DNA of 64,000 nt from Strobilurus pachycystidiatus (lineage: Eukaryota > Basidiomycota > Agaricomycetes > Agaricales > Physalacriaceae), in assembly GCA_019915135.1 (NCBI GenBank), contig JAHLMK010000003.1:372001-436000 (forward strand), in the 5' to 3' direction. This document shows, in pieces, positions 31,813-41,414 of this stretch (its first letter is position 1; each line of letters begins with the position of its first letter). The position numbers were made by a program, and so were the translations under genes. The notes under the pieces were generated by a model. The model saw nothing but the letters and a program-made list of their open reading frames with translations, did not search any database and was not told the DNA's origin.

Positions 31813-33261
31813 ATGTCTAGCCGCAAAGGAACGACGAGAAAGGGCCTGCAACGCAGAGGCTGGTGGAAGGTACAATCAATCAGCGCGGTGGTTGCTGGCG
31901 AAGGTGCAATGGCCCGGTCCGAACGTCCGAATCAACCCTTTCCTCCTGCCATCAACATCTGCAGCGTACCAAGCACAATGCTTGACTTGAATGAGCTTGT
32001 TGCCACCTCTGCTGAAGGCAAGGCTTCGGCCGATTACTTCCCTTATTCTAACCGCCCTGCAGGAACATGCCTAATCGATATCCTCGTTGACGATGTGCTC
32101 TTACGTGTCTTCACGTTCTGTCTGCCTGATGCCACATCTCCAGGCAGCATTTACCCAGGAATAACACGGCTGAACTTTGCTCCAGTTGTTCTCACACATG
32201 TCTGCCATCACTGGCGCCTCCTCGCCCTGTCTTCACCTCATCTCTGGAGCTCGATCCGCCTCGATTTCAACTCTGATTACCTCTGCAATTCAATAGTATG
32301 CAGGGACCCAACCATTGATCTCGTTGATACCTGGCTGAACCGGGGTGCCAACACGTCGCTTCATCTGTCTTTCTTCGTTGCGCATATTGATAGCTCATCA
32401 CCAGAGTCTTCTATACCCAATGGATACAACCCAATTCAGCAGATTTTCGCCCTTTCGCAAATTGTCCACACACTCCCATGGGATCGTGTACATCACCTCG
32501 AGCTACACGGACTTGCCCATTGGGAGCCTCGTCAATATACATCGCTCCTCGCCCGTTGTGCGCTTCACCTCCGGAGCCTCGTGCTCTTTGACTCGCCCTG
32601 GACAATTAGAGAAGAGGATCTATCACTGGCAGAGGACATCCTCGATCCACTGGTCCTACCTGTGCTACGTGATCTCACAATCAATGTTGGCATTAAACCT
32701 CCCATCGATGAAATGGGTGACGCGGATGTTCTGCGCTACATTCGCGCACCCAGCCTCGTCCATATTTCCCTCCATCTCGCCGATCAGGTCGTTGTCGGGG
32801 ACATGCTCGACGTGTTCTACAAACTTCTAGACCTAGACAAACAAGCATCCGGGCTCGAGTCTCTCGAGTTGGTCTTTGCCTTCCCGCCTCACTCGATTGA
32901 TGTGCAGTTCCTGTTCGTACAGCTGCCGCGTTTGAAGCGAATGCGCTTCACGGTCGGATCTGAGGAGGCGGCGGAGGGGCTCCAGCCGTTCTTTGATTTC
33001 TGGTACCTGGCGCAAGAATCCAGGTGTAGGCACCTGGAGACGTTGATTATCCCCGAGCTGGGAACATGCCCCATGACGGAGAAGGAATGTGAGGAGGCGA
33101 TAGCGTTCCTCAGGACGTATGCGGGGAATTTGAAGGATGTGCAGATGGTTCTCCAGACGGCGGATGTAGCTGGAGTACAGAGAAGATTGCAGGAGCTGGA
33201 CATGAACGTCTCAGGTATAGCGGTCCGCGAGTGCACTGCAAGGGATGGTAATGTCTCATGA
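31813..33261 (+). CDS. F-box-like protein, type C copy 2 (intact)
   Basis: 482 residues from the ATG at 31813. The frame is open upstream, but the relic at 20347 starts at a comparable Met. The F-box-like core LIDILVDDVLLRVFTFCLP is followed by VLTHVCHHWRLLALSSPHLW and a leucine-rich body with WDRVHHLELHGL and LRSLVLFDSPW. The end is QTADVAGVQRRLQELDMNVS. It is a presumed SCF adaptor. An alternative start is the Met 35 codons further on (MARSERP). Its last 50 codons lie at the left end of the segmental duplication and recur at 57957-58113. Confidence 0.75.
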   Translation: MSSRKGTTRKGLQRRGWWKVQSISAVVAGEGAMARSERPNQPFPPAINICSVPSTMLDLNELVATSAEGKASADYFPYSNRPAGTCLIDILVDDVLLRVFTFCLPDATSPGSIYPGITRLNFAPVVLTHVCHHWRLLALSSPHLWSSIRLDFNSDYLCNSIVCRDPTIDLVDTWLNRGANTSLHLSFFVAHIDSSSPESSIPNGYNPIQQIFALSQIVHTLPWDRVHHLELHGLAHWEPRQYTSLLARCALHLRSLVLFDSPWTIREEDLSLAEDILDPLVLPVLRDLTINVGIKPPIDEMGDADVLRYIRAPSLVHISLHLADQVVVGDMLDVFYKLLDLDKQASGLESLELVFAFPPHSIDVQFLFVQLPRLKRMRFTVGSEEAAEGLQPFFDFWYLAQESRCRHLETLIIPELGTCPMTEKECEEAIAFLRTYAGNLKDVQMVLQTADVAGVQRRLQELDMNVSGIAVRECTARDGNVS

Positions 33262-33370
33262 TACATTGTCCTTCGCTGTAAAAGATATGCCAAACTTACG
33301 GACAGCTTTACTAGTAGATCGACCTAGGCACAATATCAATCTCACACGCAGGGCAGTACTGTAGCACGGG

Positions 33371-33378
33371 TATAAATA
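33371..33378 (+). promoter_or_regulatory. TATA box of the duplicated gene, copy 1
   Basis: TATAAATA lies 49 bp before the start codon, followed by a pyrimidine-rich stretch. Both are preserved in copy 2 (58223-58230). Confidence 0.6.
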
Positions 33379-33426
33379 CTGACATCCTCATCATACCCGG
33401 GTTTCTTCCACTGCTTTCCCTCGACC

Positions 33427-34630
33427 ATGCGGGGTCGAAGGAAAGACCTCCTTCGCCTGGCTGATTGCCTCCAGCAGGCTGCGAGCAATGCTCCCTCGGA
33501 TATCCACGAAAGCCTCGTCGATCCCCTCATTGATCTTGCTACATCGAAATCGGTGAGAGTAGTACACTCTACAGCATCTTACAGCCTAGCTGATGTTGGT
33601 CTATATAGGCTGTACGATGCTCTACCTGCACCGGCATCATGGAAAGAATAACTACCGAGCTGATTGGGATACTCTCAACATTGCCCGATGCTAGCTTGAC
33701 GGACGAGACCGTCCGCGTGCGACTTGCGCTCATCGACGAGTACGTGGCCCACACACCCAGCCTCCATCGCACTCACAGTCGCGTAGCGTGATCCAAATCG
33801 CCCGCGACGTACATCCAAGGATCGGAATCATGCATCGCTTGGGGTATAAACTTGTTCGCAATGCGCGATCTGCAGATAAAGATCCCCATAAGCGTCTACT
33901 CCAAACCCTTGCCCAACTTGTGGACGCCGCGTCTTTGAGTCCCGACAGCGATGGCACGCTAGTTGCTACGTTCCCCACCCCTGCTGTCGACAAGAGACGC
34001 CGTCGGCGCCGACGTTGGATTGAGCCGATTCGCCTGGTGGCCCAAGGAACAGCGGCTGTCCTCCAAGCTGTCCCCGTCGTCTCGGCCTTATCCATTGTAC
34101 CGAAAGCCGTTGCAGCGGGAGTCGATGCTCTACAGGTGCGTCTTCGCGGTCTCGTCAATTCTACTTGTGGACCTCACCGCCGTTCCTCAGAAACGAGAGC
34201 AGAACGAGGAAGCGCTGGATGAGCTGGGAGACCGTCTAACAGCGCTCGGAGGGATCGAGTCATCTGAGAACGTTGATCTGTACGTCTCGCTTCACACTGC
34301 ACATGCTTTCTGGCTAACACTGGGTAATAAAGCGCCATAGTCGATGCACAGCAAACGAAGGTTGACATCCAGTCTCGGAACGTCTGGAAACGTCTCTTTC
34401 TCTCGTCCTCGGAGACTCAAGACTTGGCCAACGTCAACTTGAAACTTGATCGTGTGGTAGCGACGGAGACTGTGAGCTCCTTCCTAGGTTCGCATCCGAC
34501 AGATGTTGACGTGTTTGCCCAGCTACATCGCACCGTGAAAGTCGAGCGGAACAACCTACTCCTCGAGAGGAAGGTTGATCTGCTTCTCACAGGGGTTGCT
34601 GTTCAAGTTACGATGGTTTTCTTTCAATAA
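33427..34630 (+). CDS. Five-exon gene of unknown function, duplicate 1
   Basis: Exons: 33427-33552, 33609-33739, 33787-34135, 34191-34279 and 34333-34630. They sum to 993 nt, i.e. 330 residues. The product is mostly helical: a basic start (MRGRRKDLLRLAD), then an Arg run (DKRRRRRRRWIEPIRL). A hydrophobic/alanine-rich segment follows (AAVLQAVPVVSALSIVPKAV) that could insert in or bind a membrane. Next are a charged helix (KREQNEEALDELGDRL) and a hydrophobic tail (LLLTGVAVQVTMVFFQ). The pattern recalls helical-bundle N-domains of fungal NLR or HeLo-like proteins, but I cannot assign it. Both copies keep every splice site and an open frame, which speaks for function. A TATA box precedes it. Confidence 0.7.
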
Positions 34631-35461
34631 GCTGCGGTTCGTGGGCCGTCCCGCCTGAATTACAGAGTACTGTAACAGGTAACGGGACTGAGAGCCCCGT
34701 AATGATTACGGCGCTCAGAGCCGGTTCCGGCTCCCCAAGGCACCACGTTTGACCACGCCTTGTGGCGTTGTCAAGATGGACGTCGTAGACAGCTGGTCTA
34801 CTACGTCTGTCGGAGGCGGCCATAGATTTGTCTTTGTCTTTGCATAGATAGATATGTCTCTATGTCTTTCTCCACCTGCGAACTACTCCCGTTCGGGAAA
34901 AGTACTGCCACAGCGGCAGGCAGCTGTTTGGAATTGCGCGCTGTGTGGATTACCTTAGTGCCGGGCTAATCTGTACAGTGCGTGTATGTACCTGGAACAG
35001 AGCTTGATAAAGTCACGGTGTATTACTAACCTCGCATTACTGAGTCTCATATCCTATACCAGTAGGTGAGATACTAAATCTTTTGCTCTGATGCAGTGCA
35101 TGCAGGTAATGTTCACTGCGTTTTCTACTTTCCATCAGACATCCTATTGGTGGGGTGTCAGTAACGTATAGCTAGCTAGCTCAAGTATATCTGGGTGTAT
35201 ACTTATAACTACCCCTGATGTGATAGACTTGGCGGTCTGTTTGATGCTGCTCAGGTCAGCATGTTCATGACACTTACACCTATCTAGTTGCAAACAATCT
35301 TTACCTGTCTAAAGTGTGATACCTCAGCTATAATCTTTGAGAGCTGGGATACGTCGACTAACACACTAAGGCTACTCAGACTATATTCCGTGCCTATCAC
35401 TGTCCCTGAATGAGATTCAATATATAAGACATGCCAGGCGGCTTGTACCAATTGTGGTCGC
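34631..35461. other. Non-coding tail of the duplication up to the retrotransposon border
   Basis: The first 380 bp are a diverged match to 59481-59817. The rest, to 35461, is AT-rich without a coding frame. The last five bases (GTCGC) are the target duplication of element A. Confidence 0.6.
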
Positions 35462-36552
35462 TGTTATGATCTTGGTCCGGGTGTCCGACAGGCACAAGGC
35501 CTTGCCATCCTCCTGGTTCCCGAAAGGTCGTCGGAAACCCCTCGGGGCGCTCGAGGAGCGTACCCGCGGGCGAAACCTATATCTTGTTCCACCACGAACT
35601 CCGTTCACGGATATCACCTCCGCGGAAGCACCGTCTTCCTCCCTCCCCCTGCAAACGTACCATTGGATACGACCTTACGAGAAGCCAGCGCAATCAGGTT
35701 GCGGACTCTCTCCGTCATTTCGACACCTCAGGGAAACCCTAGCGAACTAAGTAACATACGCGCCCACATCCGGATCACTCGGTCCGACTACAGGGAAGCC
35801 CGAAGGAATACTCTCGCCACATCACCTACCGAACTCGCTCGTACGAGTCTAGACTCAGCAGGGCGGTCGACCACCGTAGGAGAAAGGTGCGCCCGACCGT
35901 CTCCGCTCGGCCGAGGACCTTTCCCGATCGCCCGCCCCTCGCACAACTATGTTCACGAGGGCTCTCTCCTCTGGTAGAGCTGGCTGGCGCTTCTTGAGAA
36001 GAAGCACCACGCGCTCCCATGATACCGCCCGCCCTATCGCGCCCATCGCCATCGATTCCGCCTTCGCGACCGCATGGGTGAATCCCGCCGCTGATCGGCA
36101 TCGACTCCCGCCGCGTCGGCTGACAACCCGCCATCGCCGGATAGGCCTGGGTCGTTTACGCTTTTAGCCGGAACCTTGAAGAAGGTTCTCGATGTTTGGA
36201 GAATGAGTCAGGATCGCCCTTTTGGGTAGATGGCGGGACAGCGCGGTCCCGCCGCCCGACGTATAAATACAGCGCTATCATACTTGTAAAACCTTAGAGT
36301 GGACTTTACGTTTAACCATCCCGTTCTTCGTCCTCGTCCCCGTCTCCTCATCCAAACAGACCGTCCTCTTAAGATATCGACCGGGTCGATCTCTAAAGTG
36401 AACGACCTCTCGCGAGAACAGACCAATAGACGACTCGGGGAGTCCGTCTGATTGACATCTCGACCCTCGCTCGTGTTGATTCCTGCCAGCGGAACACCCT
36501 CGATCTCGATAGACGGCCCGACCTACTTAGGATCCTAGGACGGACGCTAACA
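35462..36552 (+). repeat. Left LTR of element A
   Basis: 1091 bp, TGTTATGATC...GACGCTAACA. A TATAAATA at 36260-36267 is the only clear core promoter motif. No long open frame of coding quality. Confidence 0.9.
36260..36267 (+). promoter_or_regulatory. TATA box in the left LTR of element A
   Basis: TATAAATA follows a GC-rich stretch (CCGCCGCCCGACG). An identical copy is in the right LTR. It supports plus-strand transcription of the element. Confidence 0.5.
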
Positions 36553-36592
36553 ATAAGTCCACTCTCTACTATCGCTCCCAGGAATAACACGC

Positions 36593-38262
36593 TGATGTGC
36601 AAGTTCGGAATAGACCTCTGAAAAAGAAGCTATCGTCTAACCACACTATCAATCCTTATCACAACTAACACTCCTTGTAAGGGAGATGGGGTGCACAAAG
36701 GTTCGAGAGAACAAGGTGCTTTTGGGTAATGGAGAAATAGAGATGTATTCCGAATCGCTGTAGTTAAACTACGAGTTGTTTTTGGGGGTGTAGGGATTCT
36801 GATCGAAATGACACAAGAAAACCTTGAAGTCGTAGGCCGAACCTCTTGACGTATGAAGACCTTAAACAGCGCGAGGCAATGTAGCTTCTACCTATCAAGT
36901 GCTCTGGTGTACAAGGACTTTGTCTTGGAATCGTCAGGCCGCTACCGCAGGTTTTACGCCACTGGACTGCTAACGATAAGGACTCCTTCTTGCACTTAAA
37001 CCAAACTTCTAGTGTCTTGCACCGGGACCAAAGGTTCCGAAAGGTGTCTCAGACGTTGACAACACTCGTTCAAACTCAACTTATTCCTCAAAGGAAAGTA
37101 CTTCACGAAAGAGCGTGAGTGCAGGGCAGAACCACTTGCAAACCGGCCTTCTTGTGAATACAAGGTTCTAACACCAAGTAGATTCGTTGGTACTCGACTT
37201 GGTACGTCGGAATAAGGTTCTTTTGAGTCTTTCAAGGAGTTTGGCAACACCTGATGTCTTTAAATCTTGGAAAGGTCTTTGGGGTCTTTGGGTACTTTGC
37301 AGAAATGAGTCGAAACTCGAGATAGATTCACTACAACGGCTGCGTCTGACTAGCGGCTACTGGAGGGGGCTCTAAGCTACCGAAATATGGGTCCTTTGGG
37401 CCCTTTTATACTACTGGTGGGTTCCTACTGAGTAAGCATCTATTCTAGGATCGGATACATCGGACTTTCGAGTCATACAAGTGCTGGATTCTTATTGGCT
37501 ATCCCTGGTCGAAACAACTGCGGACAGGCCGCTTGGTCCTTTAGCCATATACGCCACCTTGGCGGTATGGTACAATCCTTGTGCCCAGGAGATCAAGGTC
37601 CGATAAGGACTTCGATCCTTAGGTATCTTTATGTTGCAAGGTCCTACGGACACCTGCTTTCTTGTGGATAGGTTGGATGGAGATCGTTAAGAACGTCCTT
37701 TCGAGCGCAGACACTACAGGGGAGTGCTTTCTTAAAGTGGTAATACACCCTGCTTTCGGGGTGGTCCTTGATCGTGGATCATGATCGATCGGCATAGCGG
37801 AAGGCGTCGGTTCGGAGTCCTTGACAGCTCCGAATATTGTTTCCCCAAAAGGGTTGTGACGTCCTTGAACTATTTCGGGACCTTCCAGGTCTTTTGGGTG
37901 AGGTGCGCAGGTCTTGGGTCGCTCGAACTGAACCGACTGGAGACCTTTGGACCCTCCTTGGGTGCGAATGGTTATAGCACATCGTCTGTAGTACAAGGTA
38001 CACGCAAAGGTACGGGATCTTGAAAGGGATCCAACGCGCGGATAAGGATATTCGGATGAAGGTGATCGAAAGTTTCGATCGCGCCTGTCCTAAAGGACTT
38101 GTTAAGGCGCCTGGACCTTGTCCTGGAGGCTTGCCCGCGTCAAGGCAGTAACTCCTGCGTGCTCTATCCTAAGTACTTGACTGGAGGTTCCTAAGGTCTT
38201 TGGGCTGTTCAGGAATCGCAAAATTCCCCGTTTCTAGTACTGGAATAGTACCCTGCGTATCA
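36593..38262 (-). repeat. 3' LTR of element B
   Basis: 1670 bp, a near-perfect copy of 48386-50055. It is remarkably rich in AAGGT/ACCTT: I counted about 19 by eye, against about 3 expected for random sequence. Confidence 0.9.
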
Positions 38263-38271
38263 TCTCCCCTT
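38263..38271 (-). promoter_or_regulatory. Polypurine tract of element B
   Basis: On the minus strand AAGGGGAGA directly abuts the 3' LTR, the expected place for the plus-strand primer. Confidence 0.65.
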
Positions 38272-38980
38272 GACTTATGAAATGTCGTCCGCGACATAGT
38301 CCTTGGTGGTTCAGAACCTTTATCCTGGGTACCAGGCCGCCGTGACGAAGTCCCCTTTTTGGTTTCTATCGCCCGATGGACCCTCTTTTGCCTAACTTCG
38401 TTCCGTTATAAAAGGTCCTGGGACTTGTCCTCAGACCTTTCATTCCTGCCTTTATTCTATCATGGCTCCCAAAACTTGGACTCCCATCGCAAAACTGCTT
38501 CCCACAACGCCGCACGTTCCGTCCGTGAAGGACCTGATCACTACGCGCGACCTTGCGAACCTTGCGGTCCCTCCTGATTGGAGTCCCTTTGCTTAGTCCT
38601 TGGCTGACTTCTTTTGACCTAAAGGTCACTTTTCTTTTCTTCCTTACTAATGGTCCTTATAGTCACATTGCTTTGCCTGTATTACTTTATTCGCAACGCA
38701 GTCCCTTGTGGGCCCTTTCAACGTCCAAGGTTCCCATCCTCTGACCTTTGCTACCTTTTGAGATTCCAAGGAGGGTCCTGGGCCCTCCCCTTGACTTAAA
38801 GGTTCCAACTAAGGTCCCTCGTTCTTGCTTCCTTAATGTTTTCACACTGTTCTTTGGGTACAAGAAGTTGTAATTTTTGCTATAAAATACAACGGGGCGG
38901 GGAATGCGTATATGAAGAAGTGTCCTTTTGGCACTGACTAGATTGCATGAGTATATAAAAGAAATCGCGGCGGGACGCTT

Positions 38981-40786
38981 CTAACGTCCCACCGCAATCT
39001 CTGCGACCTTCCTGAACTTCTTGCGACTCTTCTCACTCAGGGAGAAGTACAACGCCAGGACCTTGTCCACGTCCTCGGCGGGATCGACGCGGCTGGCGGA
39101 GGCGGAGGACGGCGCGCCTTGGCGGCTGGCTCCTTCGACTTGGTCCTGGCGCTGGACCGCGCTGATTGACGTGGCGGCCCCTTTCGAGGACTTGGTCGAG
39201 GCGGGAGGCGGGGCGGCGCTGACCTTTCCCTTCTGGAGGCGGGTGCGGGGCGCTTGGACCTCCTCGACGTCGGAGTCGTCGGTCGCTTCTTCGTCCGACG
39301 TCTCCTCCTTCTTCGCCTTGCCCTTCTTCCCGGCGGCGCTCTCGACGCGACGGCGTTTCGCCGCGGGCTCGTCCTTCTTCCGCTGCTTCTCCTCCTTCCA
39401 CCGCTGGTCCGCTTCCTTGGCGATAGCTTGCGCTGTGTCGGAGTAGTCCTGGTGGCGCCGGGCCCGGATCTGAGAATCGGGCTTGTTCCTCGCCACAGCC
39501 TGCAACTGGGCGCGGACCTTCAACGCGACCTCCTTCCACGGCTCGGGGACCTGTCCTCGCCTCCACGCAACCCAGCACGGACCGTGCTGCCCGTCCTTCT
39601 CCTTGCACTGGTCGCACGTGAAGCTATTGTTCTTCTCCGCGGGCGTGGCGTGGATCCTGAAGTAGGTGCAGGTCAACCGCTGCTTGATGCAGGGGACGCA
39701 GACACCGTCGTCGCGGTGGAGAGGGATGCGCGGATTGCTTTTGTCGCGTACGTCAAGGACGAAATCGTCCTCCTCCCCGTCGCTGGCCTCGGCATCCTCA
39801 TCCAGCTCGTCCTCCTCCGGCTCTTCCTCGACGAACTTGCGCTTCTGGTTTCCACCGGTGGTGGCGCGCGCGACAGAAGTCTTCCGGGCGGGGGCGACGT
39901 CCTTGTCCTTGAATTCCACTTTTACGGCGACGGCCTTCGGCCTTGTCGGGGCGTCAGCAAACGTTAGCGGCGCGATGGTGCGGCGGACGTACTTGGTGGT
40001 GGATTTGGGACCTCCTTTGCTCGCCGCTACATACGGCTTGCGCTTGGGGGGCTCCGCCTCGGGCTTGGGCGTGGGTTCATGGTGCGAGGAGGGCGCCGGG
40101 GACGGCGTTTGCGAGTCGCGAGGACTGGGCGACTCTTCTTTCGCGATCTCCTGCATCGTGGGGCGTGGCGTATCCTCGTCCTCGACCTTGCTGTCGAGGC
40201 TGGGCGTCCCGTCGCGCTCGTAGTTGGCGATTCCGAGCTCGGTTATTGCGCTCTCAATCAAGTTGTCCATCGTTTTGTAGAAGGATCCTTGGATGGCGGT
40301 CTCGTCGCGCTGTCTTCGCATTTCTACGAGTAGCGCGCCCCAGAACAAATTAGCCCGGTCCTGGTCGTGCACAAAGTTCCAGAGGTGATCCAGCTCCAGA
40401 AAACAACGCTGGGCGTCGTCTTCTGAAAGCCGGAGCGCGAGCTCGGGGGCGATGCGGTCGTTGTCTAGGAAAGTGATGTCGTAGACGGGGCGGACCTGCC
40501 TCCTGTAGGTCGTGGCGTCGCGCCACGCGGCGCTCAGCGCCATCTCCACACGTTCCAGCGGGGTGGCCTTGCCTGCTGGGGTCGACTCGAGCGCGTCCTG
40601 GAAGGTCAACCAGAAGACTCCGTTACGGAGATACCCCTTGTAACCGGCCTCGTTCAGGATGTCCCGTGTTGACGCCGGTTTGGCGCACAACGACTCGGCC
40701 AGGCGCAGGCTGATCCCTGCGTCCAGCTCTGGTGGCGCGGTCATGTTCGTGAGGAATCCGCTGTAATTAAACAGGGGGCGGGTCAT
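38981..40786 (-). CDS. Extra ORF of element B: 601-residue basic/acidic protein with a Cys cluster
   Basis: Lies between pol and the 3' LTR on the coding strand, where retroviruses have env, but it has no signal peptide or membrane segment. Residues 1-190 are globular and helical (ISLRLAESLCAK, LEVMAL-type helices). Residues 200-340 are Pro/Ser/Glu-rich and acidic. Residues 355-410 hold a Cys group (CVPCIKQRLTC ... CDQCKEKDGQHGPC) that looks zinc-binding. The last part has Lys/Arg patches (AAKRRRVESAAGKKGKAKK) like nuclear signals. It could target chromatin or regulate the element; this is inference. Its sequence is far more GC-rich than gag-pol, which suggests separate origin. Upstream splice sites (41047 and around) may add an exon. 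Confidence 0.7.
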   Translation of the reverse strand: MTRPLFNYSGFLTNMTAPPELDAGISLRLAESLCAKPASTRDILNEAGYKGYLRNGVFWLTFQDALESTPAGKATPLERVEMALSAAWRDATTYRRQVRPVYDITFLDNDRIAPELALRLSEDDAQRCFLELDHLWNFVHDQDRANLFWGALLVEMRRQRDETAIQGSFYKTMDNLIESAITELGIANYERDGTPSLDSKVEDEDTPRPTMQEIAKEESPSPRDSQTPSPAPSSHHEPTPKPEAEPPKRKPYVAASKGGPKSTTKYVRRTIAPLTFADAPTRPKAVAVKVEFKDKDVAPARKTSVARATTGGNQKRKFVEEEPEEDELDEDAEASDGEEDDFVLDVRDKSNPRIPLHRDDGVCVPCIKQRLTCTYFRIHATPAEKNNSFTCDQCKEKDGQHGPCWVAWRRGQVPEPWKEVALKVRAQLQAVARNKPDSQIRARRHQDYSDTAQAIAKEADQRWKEEKQRKKDEPAAKRRRVESAAGKKGKAKKEETSDEEATDDSDVEEVQAPRTRLQKGKVSAAPPPASTKSSKGAATSISAVQRQDQVEGASRQGAPSSASASRVDPAEDVDKVLALYFSLSEKSRKKFRKVAEIAVGR

Positions 40787-41414
40787 CTTGACATGGTCGG
40801 GCCTGGCTTCACAGGCGATGGGCGGGAGCTAGCGCGAGGAATGGCGGTGGTGAGTTTTTGCGTATTTCTACGCGTCTTTTAGCGTCACTCACCTGTTCCT
40901 GCTCCTGCGCCTCTTTTTCCCCTTCTTCCTGCTTTGCGGGAGGCTCCTGACGTCCTTGTGGCGACGTTGGCGGCGGCGGCGGCGACTGCTCCTTTTGGTA
41001 AGTAAGTTCGCGTGCCGCCCTGCCGGCGATCGTGTTGGTTGCTTACCTTCACGTCCTCCTTGCGCTCGGTGTCTTGGTGCGAACTTGTTGACATTGTCGT
41101 GGTGGTGGTTTGGTGCGTGGTGCTTCCTTTTTGCGCTTACCACATCACCTTACGGTTCCATCACCTTTAAGCTTTTTCTTTATTCGCACCCCGCCACTTC
41201 CCTGATGCCTCGTGCCTTGTCTTGCTTCCTTATCCTGTCCTTAGTTCACAGCTACCTTAGCTACTATTGTAGCCAGCTGGGCACAGAATGAGTCTTTAAA
41301 TAAAATTTTTATAGTCCTTTCTATTCTCTTTTTACTTTTCTGATGACGTCCCCGTCATCTGGTATGGTACCTTAGCTTCCTTTGAAGCTGTAGTTCATTC
41401 TTGGGTGCTCAAGG
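40787..41414 (-). other. Spacer between pol and the extra ORF of element B, possible leader exon
   Basis: On the minus strand ATG at 41094 opens MSTSSHQDTERKEDVK, followed by a GTAAGC donor at 41046. A Pro/Gln/Glu-rich stretch with a GTGAGT donor follows before the start at 40786. These look like exons spliced to the 601-residue ORF, but I could not make the second join keep the frame. Simple CCG repeats lie at 40968-40990. Confidence 0.35.

Larger units (their letters stand above)
33109..35010 (+). repeat. Segmental duplication, copy 1
   Basis: Matches 57957-59817 in the same orientation. The first 1.5 kb, through the stop codon of the 330-residue gene, is about 97% alike by eye. After that similarity falls but returns in blocks such as GCAGACAGCTGTTTGGAA-like and GAACAGAGCTTGAT (about 34880-35010). 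Confidence 0.8.

Noticed and set aside
36560..36592. Primer binding site of element A
   Set aside because: The 33 bases after the left LTR contain no TGG start or known half-tRNA complement; left unassigned.
39033..39617. Second minus-strand frame inside the extra ORF of element B
   Set aside because: Gly/Arg-rich shadow caused by the high GC content of the 601-residue ORF.
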